From Rhodovulum sp. 12E13 (GTDB taxonomy: Bacteria; Pseudomonadota; Alphaproteobacteria; Rhodobacterales; Rhodobacteraceae), in contig NZ_QPLK01000009.1 in NCBI RefSeq assembly GCF_003340565.1, positions 1-64,000 of the forward strand: a DNA stretch of 64,000 nucleotides. The letters are read 5' to 3'. The notes beneath the pieces were generated by a model, which was not told the origin of the DNA, did no database searches, and was given only the letters and a program-made list of their open reading frames with translations. A program made the position numbers and the translations under genes. Positions within the stretch are counted from its first letter, which is position 1. The number at the start of each line of letters is the position of its first letter. Shown here piece after piece: positions 9,565 to 17,897 of this stretch.

Positions 9565-9827
9565 CGGGGCAGTCTGACGCGGACCGGGCGTGCCGTCCAT
9601 CCGTCGGCGGGGCGCGGCCCGCTTGCAGCGGGTAGATGCCATGGGGGGCTGCCTGGCGGCCTGGCCGCACCGATCGCTGCGTCGTCAAGACGCTCCGAAG
9701 CGACAAGGAAGCTCTCGGTTGAGCGGCAGAATTCTTTTGACCCTCACCCACACACGAACCAGAAGGGCGCGGGGCAGTGGCCCCCCTCGCCGGCGCTCCG
9801 CTGCCGGCCGACGAACGGGAGACGCAC

Positions 9828-10796
9828 ATGGCCCTCGAGGACGCAGGCAAGGACATCGACCGCGCGTTCACCGCGACGCGGGATCGCGGTCTCGCCTACG
9901 AGAACGCCTTCGCCGGAGCGACGTCGTTCCTGCGTCGCCGCTACACCAAGGATTTCGGCGGCGTCGACCTCGCCGTGACGGGGCTGCCCTTCGACCAGGC
10001 GGTGACGAACCGGCCCGGCGCGCGACTGGGGCCGCGGGCAATCCGCGAGGCGTCGACGCTTCAGCCCTTCGACCCGCCCTACGGCTGGGGCTACGACCCG
10101 CTGACCGAGTTCGCCATCGTCGACGCGGGCGACATGGCGTTCGACTATGCGCGCCCCGCCGACTTCCCGGCCGCGGCCGAGGCGCATGTCGCCTCGATCC
10201 TTGCGGCGGGGGCGGGCTGCATCGTGCTCGGCGGCGACCATTCGGTGGCGCACCCTGCGCTGCGGGCCCACGCGGCGAAGGTCGGCCCGCTGGCGCTGGT
10301 CCAGTTCGACGCCCATTCCGACACCTGGCCCGACGACGACCCGGGCCGCATCGACCATGGCACGATGTTCGGCAAGGCGGTGGCCGAGGGGCTGATCGAC
10401 CCGGCGCGGTCGATCCAGGTGGGCATCCGCACGAGCAACGACGCGACCCTCGGCATCGCCCAGATCGACGCGCGGCAGGTGCACGAATCCGGCCCCGCCG
10501 CCGTGGCGAAGAAGGTGAAGGAGCGGGTGGGCGACGCGCCCGTCTATCTGTCGTTCGACATCGACGCGCTCGACCCCGCCTTCGCCCCCGGCACGGGCAC
10601 GCCGGTCTGGGGGGGGCTGGCCTCGTGGCAGGCGGCCGCGATCCTGCGCGACCTCGCGGGGATCACGCTGGCCGGCGGCGACGTGGTGGAGGTGGCGCCG
10701 CCCTATGACACGACCGGCGCGACCGCTGTGGCAGGCGCCCACGTGGCGACAGAGCTGATCTGCCTCTGGGGCTGGACGCGCCGGCAGGTGCGCTGA
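9828..10796 (+). CDS. speB: Agmatinase (ureohydrolase family)
   Basis: Hydrolyses agmatine to putrescine and urea with a binuclear manganese centre. The 322-residue product has all three metal motifs: GGDHSV, LVQFDAHSDTW and SFDIDALDPAFAPGTGTP. The region GVDLAVTGLPFDQAVTNRPG marks the agmatinase rather than arginase branch. The ATG at 9828 follows GGGAGA; an in-frame extension to 9777 has no support. Together with the decarboxylase upstream it gives a second route to putrescine. Guanidinobutyrase or a related amidinohydrolase is an alternative. Confidence 0.9.
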   Translation: MALEDAGKDIDRAFTATRDRGLAYENAFAGATSFLRRRYTKDFGGVDLAVTGLPFDQAVTNRPGARLGPRAIREASTLQPFDPPYGWGYDPLTEFAIVDAGDMAFDYARPADFPAAAEAHVASILAAGAGCIVLGGDHSVAHPALRAHAAKVGPLALVQFDAHSDTWPDDDPGRIDHGTMFGKAVAEGLIDPARSIQVGIRTSNDATLGIAQIDARQVHESGPAAVAKKVKERVGDAPVYLSFDIDALDPAFAPGTGTPVWGGLASWQAAAILRDLAGITLAGGDVVEVAPPYDTTGATAVAGAHVATELICLWGWTRRQVR

Positions 10797-10863
10797 GGGG
10801 CGCGGCACGTCTTGCCCCCGGCCGCCCGCCGGCTAGGGTGCTGCGGGAACCGGGAGGGAGCGG

Positions 10864-11316
10864 ATGCGCGTGCTGGTCTGGATCGTCGTCGTCATCGTCG
10901 TGGTCGTATTGGGCTTCGCCGCCTGGGTGCGGCTCGCGCCCACCGACCCGGCGGCGTGGCATGTCGACCCGGCCTCGGCCGAACCCGGGCCGGGCCGCTT
11001 CGTGGTGAATCCCGAGGGCGGCGACGCCGACGGCCCGCTGCTGGCGATGCCGCCGAGAGAGGCGCTCGCCGCGCTCGACGCCATCGCCCGCGACACGCCC
11101 CGCACGCGCGCCATCGCCGGCTCGGTCGAGGAGGGGCGGATCACCTACCTCACGCGTTCCGCGCTTTGGGGCTTTCCCGATTTCACCACGGTCGAAGCCG
11201 TGCCCGCCGAGGGCGGCTCGCGCCTTGTGATCTTCGCCCGGCTGCGCTTCGGGCAGGACGACATGGGCGTGAACGAAGCCCGCGTGCGCGGCTGGCTCTC
11301 GCAGCTTTCACCCTGA
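10864..11316 (+). CDS. DUF1499 family protein, membrane anchored
   Basis: A 150-residue protein with one N-terminal transmembrane helix (about residues 3-24, VLVWIVVVIVVVVLGFAAWV) and a soluble remainder with the DUF1499 pattern (ITYLTRSALWGFPDFTTVEA, then LVIFARLRFGQDDMGVNEAR and a closing W-L). The function of this family is not established. The ATG is preceded by GGGAGGGAG. It follows agmatinase by 67 bp and may share its transcript. A weak hairpin GGTGCCG/CGGCACC (11321-11341) follows. Confidence 0.8.
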   Translation: MRVLVWIVVVIVVVVLGFAAWVRLAPTDPAAWHVDPASAEPGPGRFVVNPEGGDADGPLLAMPPREALAALDAIARDTPRTRAIAGSVEEGRITYLTRSALWGFPDFTTVEAVPAEGGSRLVIFARLRFGQDDMGVNEARVRGWLSQLSP

Positions 11317-11446
11317 CCACGGTGCCGCGAAAGCCGGCACCATCCCCCCCTGCGGCGGTATTCCGCGCGTCTTCCGCGTCGGCAAGGCTTGAGCGGCAGG
11401 GGCGGATTGTGGCTAGCTGTGGCGATAATCAGACAGGGAGACCACG

Positions 11447-13033
11447 ATGACCCTCCGCAACAGCCTGCTCTGCGCCACAGCGCTCGCGCTGGTCGCAGGC
11501 GCCGCCTCTGCCGAGACCCTGCGCTGGGCGCGGGCGGGCGACTCGCTCACGCTCGACCCGCACGCCCAGAACGAGGGGCCGACCCACGCGCTCGCCCACC
11601 AGATCATGGAGCCGCTGGTGATGCGCGACATGACGGGCGCGATGGTGCCCGCGCTGGCCACCGAATGGGGCCCCAGCGAGGACGATCCCAACGTGTGGGT
11701 GTTCCAGCTCCGAGAGGGCGTCACCTTCCATGACGGGGCCGACTTCACCGCCGAGGACGTGGTGTTCTCGTTCAATCGCGCGATGACGCCCGACAGCGAC
11801 ATGAAGGAGCTGCTGTCCTCGATCGCCGAGGTGCGCGCGGTGGACGACTACACCGTCGAGTTCGAGACCAAGGGGCGGAACCCGATCCTGCCCAACAACT
11901 TCACCAACCTGTTCATCATGGACAGGGGCTGGGCCGAGGCGAACAACGCCGTCGAGGTGCAGGACTACGAGGGCGGCGAGGATACCTTCGCCGCGCGCAA
12001 CGCCAACGGCACCGGCCCCTACCGCCTCGTCAGCCGCGAGCCCGACGTGCGCACCGTGCTCGAGATGAACGAGAGCTACTGGGGCGCCGGCGAGTTCCCG
12101 ATGGAGGTGACCCGCGTCGAGTACACGCCGATCCAGAACGCCGCGACGCGGGTGGCGGCGCTGCTGTCGGGCGAGGTCGACTTCATTCAGGACGTGCCGG
12201 TGCAGGATCTCGGCCGGGTGGGCGAGTCCGAGGGCCTCGACGTGCGCACCACGCCGCAGAACCGCACGATCTTCTTCGGGATGAACCAGGGCGCCGACGA
12301 CCTCGAGACCGACAGCGTCGACGGGGCCAACCCGCTGGCCGACGTCAATGTGCGCCGGGCGCTCAACATGGCGCTCAACCGCCCCGCCATCCAGCAGGTG
12401 GTCATGCGCGACCAGTCGCAGCCCACGGGGGTGATCATGCCGCCGTTCGTCAACGGCTGGACGGAAGAGCTCGACCAGTATCCCGAGGCGGACATCGAGC
12501 AGGCCAAGGCGCTGCTCGAAGAGGCCGGCTACGGCGACGGGTTCTCGATCCAGCTCGACTGCCCGAACGACCGCTACGTCAACGACGAGGCGATCTGCCA
12601 GGCGGCCGTCGGCATGTTCGCCCAGATCGGCGTCGACGTGAACCTCAACGCGATGCCCAAGGCGCAGTTCTTCCCGCTGATCTCGAACGGCGAGACGAAC
12701 TTCTACATGCTGGGCTGGGGCGTGCCGACCTACGACTCCGAGTACATCTTCAACTTCCTCGTCCATACCCGCACCGACGAGCGCGGCTCGTGGAACAACA
12801 CCGGCTACTCCAAACCCGAGCTCGACGAGAAGATCGTGGCGCTGGCCTCCGAGACCGATCTCGACGCGCGCAACGAGATGATCGCCGAGATCTGGGCGCA
12901 GGTGCAGGAGGACCGGCTGTATCTTCCGATTCACCACCAGGTGCTGAACTGGGGCGTCCGGGCCGATGTCGACACGATCGTCGACCCCGAGGATTCGCCG
13001 AAGTTCAAGTACTTCTCCTTCACCCGCTCGTAA
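11447..13033 (+). CDS. Peptide-type ABC transporter substrate-binding protein (copy 1)
   Basis: Periplasmic ligand-binding protein (SBP_bac_5) of 528 residues with a Sec signal peptide (MTLRNSLLCATALALVAGAA, cleavage after ASA). The mature part opens ETLRWARAGDSLTLDPHA, typical for DppA/OppA-like proteins, and contains VWVFQLREGVTFHDG. It is paralogous to the next gene: both share NGTGxxRLVSREP, FTPIQN or YTPIQN, and CPNDRYxxDEAxCQA with two cysteines. It is the first gene of an importer that continues to 19932. A strong stem-loop follows the stop. The ligand cannot be named from sequence; dipeptide, oligopeptide or other amide compounds are possible. Confidence 0.92.
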   Translation: MTLRNSLLCATALALVAGAASAETLRWARAGDSLTLDPHAQNEGPTHALAHQIMEPLVMRDMTGAMVPALATEWGPSEDDPNVWVFQLREGVTFHDGADFTAEDVVFSFNRAMTPDSDMKELLSSIAEVRAVDDYTVEFETKGRNPILPNNFTNLFIMDRGWAEANNAVEVQDYEGGEDTFAARNANGTGPYRLVSREPDVRTVLEMNESYWGAGEFPMEVTRVEYTPIQNAATRVAALLSGEVDFIQDVPVQDLGRVGESEGLDVRTTPQNRTIFFGMNQGADDLETDSVDGANPLADVNVRRALNMALNRPAIQQVVMRDQSQPTGVIMPPFVNGWTEELDQYPEADIEQAKALLEEAGYGDGFSIQLDCPNDRYVNDEAICQAAVGMFAQIGVDVNLNAMPKAQFFPLISNGETNFYMLGWGVPTYDSEYIFNFLVHTRTDERGSWNNTGYSKPELDEKIVALASETDLDARNEMIAEIWAQVQEDRLYLPIHHQVLNWGVRADVDTIVDPEDSPKFKYFSFTRS

Positions 13034-13055
13034 GCGGCCCGAAGGACGGATCGAC

Positions 13056-13092
13056 GGGGCGTCGCCATCTGGCGGCGCCCCGTTTCGTGTTT
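13056..13092 (+). terminator. Stem-loop terminator after the first binding protein
   Basis: GGGGCGTCGCC pairs with GGCGGCGCCCC around an ATCT loop (13056-13081; one T-G wobble), and GTTTCGTGTTT follows. The tail is only partly T-rich, so it may attenuate rather than stop transcription, leaving more of the first binding protein than of downstream genes. Confidence 0.6.
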
Positions 13093-13342
13093 CACGGCGG
13101 GTCCGTCAGGCCGGGCAAGGTCGGAAACCGAGTGTCCGTGTTGGCCGGGCCTGCGGGGAACGCCTGTCATCCCGGGCGGCGCCCTGTCGTGACAGCGGCC
13201 GCGGGAGCCGCGGCCGTTGCAAATGAAAATCCCGATTTTTGTGCGCACGCAGAGACTTGATCGCAAAATCACATAAGTGTGTGCGCGATTGCAGGGAAGG
13301 CGGCGTCCTGCGACGGTGTCCGTCATCACAAGGGAGATCTGC

Positions 13343-14896
13343 ATGACACGCCATGTGCTCGCCGCCGCGGCCCTCGCCGCGCTGCCCGCCGCCGCCGCCG
13401 CCGAGGAATTCCGCTGGGCCGGCCAGACCGACCCGCAGACGATGGACCCGCACGCGGTGTCCTCAACGCCCGTTCTCGGCTTTCTCAACAACGTCTACGA
13501 GGGGCTCGTCCGCCGCGGCAGGGACATGGCCGTCGAGCCGGCGCTCGCCACCTCCTGGGAGCCGATCGGCGACGGCGAGGGCTGGCGCTTCTTCCTGCGC
13601 GAGGGGGTGACGTTCCACGGCGGGCAGAGCTTCGACGCCGACGACGTCGTGTTCTCCTACGAGCGGGCCGCGTCGGAGGAATCGGACGTCGCCTCGTGGT
13701 TCGCCCCCGTCTCCGACGTGGTGAAGGTGGATCAATACACCGTCGACGTGCTGACGCCCGAGCCCAACCCGATCTTCCCCGATTCCATCGCCAACTGGAT
13801 GATCATGGATGCGGGCTGGGCGGCCGACGTCGGCGCGGAGCGGCCCGCGAAGGACGAGGAGAACGCCGCGACGTTGCAGGCCAACGGCACCGGCGCCTTC
13901 CGCCTCGTCTCCCGCGAGCCGGGCCTCGAGACGGTGCTGGAGCCCTTCGCAGGCTGGTGGGGCGAGCCCGGGCACAACGTCACCCGCGGCGTCTTCACCC
14001 CGATCCAGAACCCCGCCACGGCGGTCGCCGCGCTGCTGTCGGGCGACGTGGACATGATCAATCCCGTGCCCATCCAGGACGCCGAGCGGCTGGATGCGCA
14101 GGAGGGCGTGAAGGTGATCCGCGGGATCGAGGCGCGGGTGATCATGCTGGGCTTCGCCCATGACGCCGACACGCTGACATACGGCGACGAGGGCATGGAC
14201 AACCCCTTCGCCGACCCCCGCGTGCGGCAGGCGGTGGCCCATGCCGTCAACGTCCCCGCCATCCTGCAGACGACGATGCGCGGCAACGCCGAGCCGGCGT
14301 CGCAACTCGTCTCGGAGGCGATGCGCGGCTATTCGGCCGGTGTTGAGCGCCCCGAGTATGCGCCCGAGCGGGCCCGCGCGTTGCTGGCCGAGGCGGGATA
14401 CCCGGACGGGTTCGCCTTCGGTTTCAAGTGCCCCAACGACCGTTACCTCAAAGACGAGGCGGTGTGCCAGGCGATCGTGTCGATGCTCGCGCAGGTCGGC
14501 CTCGAAGCCGAGCTCGAGACGATGCCGGTGCGCACCTACTGGCCGCGCCTGCGCGAGGACGATTTCGACATGTATCTGCTCGGCTGGTCGCCCGGCACCT
14601 TCGACCACGAGCATCCGCTCCGCTTCCTGGTGCACACCCCGACCGACCGGCTGGGCACGTGGAACTTCGGCGGCTACTCCAACGCGCGCATCGACGCGCT
14701 GCTGCCGCGCATCCAGTCCGAGATCGACGATGCCGAGCGGCAGGCGATGATCGACGAGGTCGCCGGGATCATCGCCGAGGACAATGTCTATGTGCCGCTC
14801 TATGTCCAGCCGCTGCTCTGGGGAGCGGCGGAGTCGGTAGAGCTCACGCAGCGGCCCGACAACTTCTTCATCCTGCGATGGGTGACGGTGAACTGA
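13343..14896 (+). CDS. Peptide-type ABC transporter substrate-binding protein (copy 2)
   Basis: A 517-residue SBP_bac_5 protein with a Sec signal peptide (MTRHVLAAAALAALPAAAAA) and a mature start EEFRWAGQTDPQTMDPHA. It is clearly a paralogue of the gene before it (shared VTFHGGQSF-like, NGTGAFRLVSREP, FTPIQNPAT and CPNDRYLKDEAVCQA stretches) but diverged throughout. The ATG has AAGGGAGA upstream, and a 309-bp AT-richer leader separates the two, so it may have its own promoter. A paired-hairpin repeat follows the stop and could hold back expression of the permeases. Confidence 0.92.
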   Translation: MTRHVLAAAALAALPAAAAAEEFRWAGQTDPQTMDPHAVSSTPVLGFLNNVYEGLVRRGRDMAVEPALATSWEPIGDGEGWRFFLREGVTFHGGQSFDADDVVFSYERAASEESDVASWFAPVSDVVKVDQYTVDVLTPEPNPIFPDSIANWMIMDAGWAADVGAERPAKDEENAATLQANGTGAFRLVSREPGLETVLEPFAGWWGEPGHNVTRGVFTPIQNPATAVAALLSGDVDMINPVPIQDAERLDAQEGVKVIRGIEARVIMLGFAHDADTLTYGDEGMDNPFADPRVRQAVAHAVNVPAILQTTMRGNAEPASQLVSEAMRGYSAGVERPEYAPERARALLAEAGYPDGFAFGFKCPNDRYLKDEAVCQAIVSMLAQVGLEAELETMPVRTYWPRLREDDFDMYLLGWSPGTFDHEHPLRFLVHTPTDRLGTWNFGGYSNARIDALLPRIQSEIDDAERQAMIDEVAGIIAEDNVYVPLYVQPLLWGAAESVELTQRPDNFFILRWVTVN

Positions 14897-14913
14897 CGAT
14901 TTCAGCTCGGCGC

Positions 14914-14962
14914 GCAAAAGCCTTGCCAAGGCTTTTGCAAATTCCTTCTTCAAGGAATTTGC
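14914..14962. repeat. Paired-hairpin intergenic repeat, copy 2
   Basis: Same structure as 2184-2232. GCAAAAGCCTT pairs with AAGGCTTTTGC around GCC (14914-14938), and GCAAATTCCTT pairs with AAGGAATTTGC around CTTC (14937-14962). Here it sits 18 bp after the second binding-protein gene and before the permeases, a position where it could protect or end the upstream mRNA. Confidence 0.85.
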
Positions 14963-15339
14963 GCGTCGGTCGGGCGCTGCCGGAGCGCCCGGCGCGTGGC
15001 GTCATGGGGGGCGGTCTCGTCATCCACATGACCGCCCCGCCGGTTTGCCGCAGGCCACCGAGCCGGGCCGCCCTGCCGTCACCGCATCGGCCGCGCGCGC
15101 CGTCCGCGCGGTCACGGCGCGCGGGGTCTCGACCTTCACGGCCGGGCCGCGAAACGGCACCGTCTTGCGGCGCGTCACGATGATGTCTGCCCGGTGCGTC
15201 AGGTTTCGCCGGCGCCCGGCCGTGGCGCCCACCGGGCAGGCGACGTGACGATTTCGTGACGGAACGGGCGCGTCGCCCTTGCGTATGTGGCGGTCATCGC
15301 GTCTTTACCCACCCGTCCGCACCCGTCAGGATGCTCCAG
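14963..15339. other. Leader before the permease genes, no gene seen
   Basis: GC-rich DNA with short open frames on both strands but no start with a ribosome binding site and no family-like sequence. It probably holds the promoter or leader of the permease genes; I cannot point to a convincing -35/-10 pair. Confidence 0.5.
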
Positions 15340-16320
15340 ATGCTTGCCTATATCATCCGCCGCGTCGGCCAGTCGGTTCTCGTGCTCCTCGTCGTGGGGC
15401 TCGTGGCCTTCTCGATGTTCACCTTCGTGGGCGACCCGGTCGACAACATGCTGGGGCAGGAGCGCACGCAGGCCGACATAGAGCGGCTGCGCACCCAGCT
15501 CGGCCTCGACCAGCCGTTCCCGGTGCAATACTGGAAGTTCCTGCAGAACGCGGTGCAGGGCGATTTCGGCATTTCCTACCGCCAGGGCCGCCCGGTGGCC
15601 GAGATCATCTCGGAGCGGCTGCCGGCGACTCTGGAACTCGCCGCCGTCTCGGCCCTGTTCGCGATCACGCTGGGCGTGGGCCTCGGCGTGCTCACGGCGA
15701 TCCGGCGGGACGGCTGGCTGTCGAACGCGATCATGACCGTCTCGCTGATCGGAGTGTCGCTGCCGACGTTTCTCATCGGCATCCTGCTGATCTACCTGTT
15801 CTCGGTCGAACTCGACATGCTGCCCTCGTTCGGCCGCGGCGACGTCGTCGATCTCGGCTGGTGGACGACGGGGCTGCTGACCGAGAGCGGGTTGAAGGCG
15901 CTGATCCTGCCCGCGATCACGCTGGGCCTCTACCAGATGACCCTGATCATGCGGCTCGTCCGGTCCGAGATGCTGGAGGTTCTGCGGCAGGACTACATCC
16001 GTTTCGCGCGCGCCCGCGGCCTGCGCGAGCGTGCGGTCAACTTCCGCCACGCCTTGAAGAACACGCTGGTGCCGGTGATCACGGTGACGGGCCTGCAACT
16101 CGGCTCGATCATCGCCTTCGCCATCATCACCGAGACGGTGTTCCAGTGGCCGGGCGTGGGCCTGCTGTTCATCAACGCGATCCAGTTCGTCGACATCCCC
16201 GTGATGGCCGCCTACCTGATGCTGATCTCGGTGATGTTCGTCGGCATCAACCTGATCGTCGACCTGCTCTACTTCGCCATCGACCCGCGGCTGCGGATCG
16301 ACACCGGAAAGGCGCACTGA
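15340..16320 (+). CDS. Dpp/Opp-type ABC transporter permease (DppB-like)
   Basis: Inner-membrane permease of 326 residues starting MLAYIIRRVGQSVLVLLVVG, the classic DppB opening, with about six membrane helices. The DppB N-terminal loop (FVGDPVDNMLG, LRTQLGLDQPFPVQYWKF) and the EAA-type loop (YIRFARARGLRERAVNFRHA) that docks the ATPases are present. The ATG at 15340 has AGGA eight bases upstream; an ATG nine bases earlier is in frame. The next gene starts one base after the stop. Confidence 0.92.
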   Translation: MLAYIIRRVGQSVLVLLVVGLVAFSMFTFVGDPVDNMLGQERTQADIERLRTQLGLDQPFPVQYWKFLQNAVQGDFGISYRQGRPVAEIISERLPATLELAAVSALFAITLGVGLGVLTAIRRDGWLSNAIMTVSLIGVSLPTFLIGILLIYLFSVELDMLPSFGRGDVVDLGWWTTGLLTESGLKALILPAITLGLYQMTLIMRLVRSEMLEVLRQDYIRFARARGLRERAVNFRHALKNTLVPVITVTGLQLGSIIAFAIITETVFQWPGVGLLFINAIQFVDIPVMAAYLMLISVMFVGINLIVDLLYFAIDPRLRIDTGKAH

Positions 16321-16321
16321 C

Positions 16322-17281
16322 ATGGCCGACCTGCCCGCAGAGGGGCGCGGCGCCGCGCCGCGCCGCCCGACCCGGCTCAAGCTCGCCTGGGAATCCGACT
16401 TCGCCTGGAAGTTTCGCCGCTCGCCGGTGGCGCTCGTCTCGTTCGTGGTGATGATGACGCTGGTCCTCGGCGCCGTCCTCGCACCGTGGATAGCCCCGCA
16501 CGACCCGTTCGACCCCGGCACGCTCAACCTGATGAACGGCTTCACCCCCCCGATGGAGCCCAACGCCTTTACCGGCGAGACCTTCCTGCTGGGCACCGAC
16601 GACCAGGGGCGCGACGTCTTCTCGACCATCCTGTTCGGCCTGCGAATCTCGCTTTTCGTCGGCTTCGCGGCGGTCTGCTTCGCCATGGTGCTGGGCGTCA
16701 CGCTGGGCCTGCTCGCGGGCTGGTTCGGCGGCTGGACCGAGACGATGATCATGCGCGTGGCCGACGTGCAGCTCACCTTCCCGGCGATCCTCGTGGCCAT
16801 GCTGATCTTCGGCATCGCCAAGGGCATCACCCCCATCGAATACCGCGACCAGATGGCGATCTGGGTGCTGATCTTCGCCATCGGGCTGAGCGACTGGGTG
16901 CAGTTCGCCCGCGTGGTGCGGGGCGCGACGCTGGTGGAAAAAAACAAGGAATACGTGGCCGCCGCCCGCCTCATCGGCCGGTCGGGTCCCGCGATCATGG
17001 TGCGCCACATCCTGCCCAACGTGCTTTCGCCGGTGCTGGTGATCGCCACGATCAGCCTGGCACTCGCGATCATCGCCGAGGCGACGCTGTCGTTTCTGGG
17101 GGTGGGCGCGCCGCCGACCCAGCCCTCGCTCGGCACGCTGATCCGGATCGGGCAGGGCTTCCTGTTTTCGGGCGAGTGGTGGATCCTGTTCTTCCCCGCG
17201 CTGACGCTGCTCGCCCTCGCGCTGTCGGTCAACCTGCTCGGCGACTGGCTGCGCGACGCACTGAACCCGAGGCTCAAATGA
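16322..17281 (+). CDS. Dpp/Opp-type ABC transporter permease (DppC-like)
   Basis: A 319-residue partner permease. A cytoplasmic N-terminus (about 45 residues) is followed by six helices. The DppC hallmarks are LLGTDDQGRDVFSTILFGLR in the first periplasmic loop, the EAA loop KEYVAAARLIGRSGPAIMVR, and LSFLGVGAPPTQPSLGTLI near the end. It begins one base after the DppB-like stop, so the two are translationally linked. The ATPase genes follow after a small opposite-strand gene and a small membrane protein. Confidence 0.93.
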   Translation: MADLPAEGRGAAPRRPTRLKLAWESDFAWKFRRSPVALVSFVVMMTLVLGAVLAPWIAPHDPFDPGTLNLMNGFTPPMEPNAFTGETFLLGTDDQGRDVFSTILFGLRISLFVGFAAVCFAMVLGVTLGLLAGWFGGWTETMIMRVADVQLTFPAILVAMLIFGIAKGITPIEYRDQMAIWVLIFAIGLSDWVQFARVVRGATLVEKNKEYVAAARLIGRSGPAIMVRHILPNVLSPVLVIATISLALAIIAEATLSFLGVGAPPTQPSLGTLIRIGQGFLFSGEWWILFFPALTLLALALSVNLLGDWLRDALNPRLK

Positions 17282-17297
17282 CGCCGGCGGTCGCGCG

Positions 17298-17450
17298 CTA
17301 CCTGTCGTCGGTGCACCAGCGCGCACCGTCGGCCACCCATTCGACGTCGCCCGCTTCGGCATGGACGGTGATGAGGCCCGGCGCACGGGTCACCGTCTCG
17401 GGGGCGAGCAGGTTGAGAAAGAGGGCGAGCGCTTCGGCGGAAAGGCACAT
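17298..17450 (-). CDS. Small hypothetical protein, 50 residues, inside the importer locus
   Basis: On the minus strand an ATG at 17450 is preceded by GGAG at good spacing and opens a 50-codon frame: MCLSAEALALFLNLLAPETV, then GLITVHAEAGDVEWVADGAR and WCTDDR. The composition is protein-like: an N-terminal amphipathic helix, then a beta-like stretch ending in Trp-Cys. It lies between the permease and ATPase genes against the operon direction, 17 bp after the DppC-like stop. I do not recognise a family. A chance frame is possible but the start signal and composition argue for a real gene. Confidence 0.5.
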   Translation of the reverse strand: MCLSAEALALFLNLLAPETVTRAPGLITVHAEAGDVEWVADGARWCTDDR

Positions 17451-17621
17451 GGGGCGGTCTCCTCGGTCGGGCCAGGGTGCCTGCGATCATCCCCCTTCGC
17501 GGGCTGCCGAAACCCTAGCCGACCGTGCACCCCGCACGACCCGGGGCGCGACGGTGCGCGCCGCGACTCGACGTCGCGTGATCGCCTGTAGGGCCCGGCG
17601 GGCAGCGACAGCCCTGGCAGC

Positions 17622-17897
17622 GTGACGATGGAGGGTGATACGATCTCCCCCTTGCTCACGGCCCTGCCGTTCGTCTACCTCGCGTTGCAGGTCGGCGGCC
17701 TTTTCGCCCGCCGCGAGCCGCTGCGGACGGGCGCCCGGATATGTGCCGGGGTCATGGGCGCGGTGGTGGTCTTCGCCGTCGCGGGCGGCCTCGCCGGCTC
17801 GAACCTCGCCCCCATCTGGGTGATCTTCGCCATTCCCGTGCTGACGCTCGCGCTCGTCGTGCTCTGGGGCGTGCACCTGCTGAGGAGGCAAGCATGA
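17622..17897 (+). CDS. Small integral membrane protein, ABC locus
   Basis: A 91-residue protein with three predicted membrane helices: about 10-28 (LLTALPFVYLALQVGGLFA), 37-58 (ARICAGVMGAVVVFAVAGGL) and 64-86 (PIWVIFAIPVLTLALVVLWG). Its last codon overlaps the ATG of the first ATPase gene by four bases (ATGA), so it is translationally coupled to the importer. No family is recognised. It may be an accessory membrane subunit, which is inferred only from the coupling. Confidence 0.65.
   Translation: MTMEGDTISPLLTALPFVYLALQVGGLFARREPLRTGARICAGVMGAVVVFAVAGGLAGSNLAPIWVIFAIPVLTLALVVLWGVHLLRRQA

Noticed and set aside
13257-13272. FNR-like box (TTGAT..ATCA) before the second binding protein
   Set aside because: Spacing between half-sites is six, not four bases, and the second half lacks the final A.
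13463-14953. A 496-codon minus-strand frame ending in a KKEFAKA-like start
   Set aside because: Antisense to the second binding protein; its start is made by the hairpin repeat.
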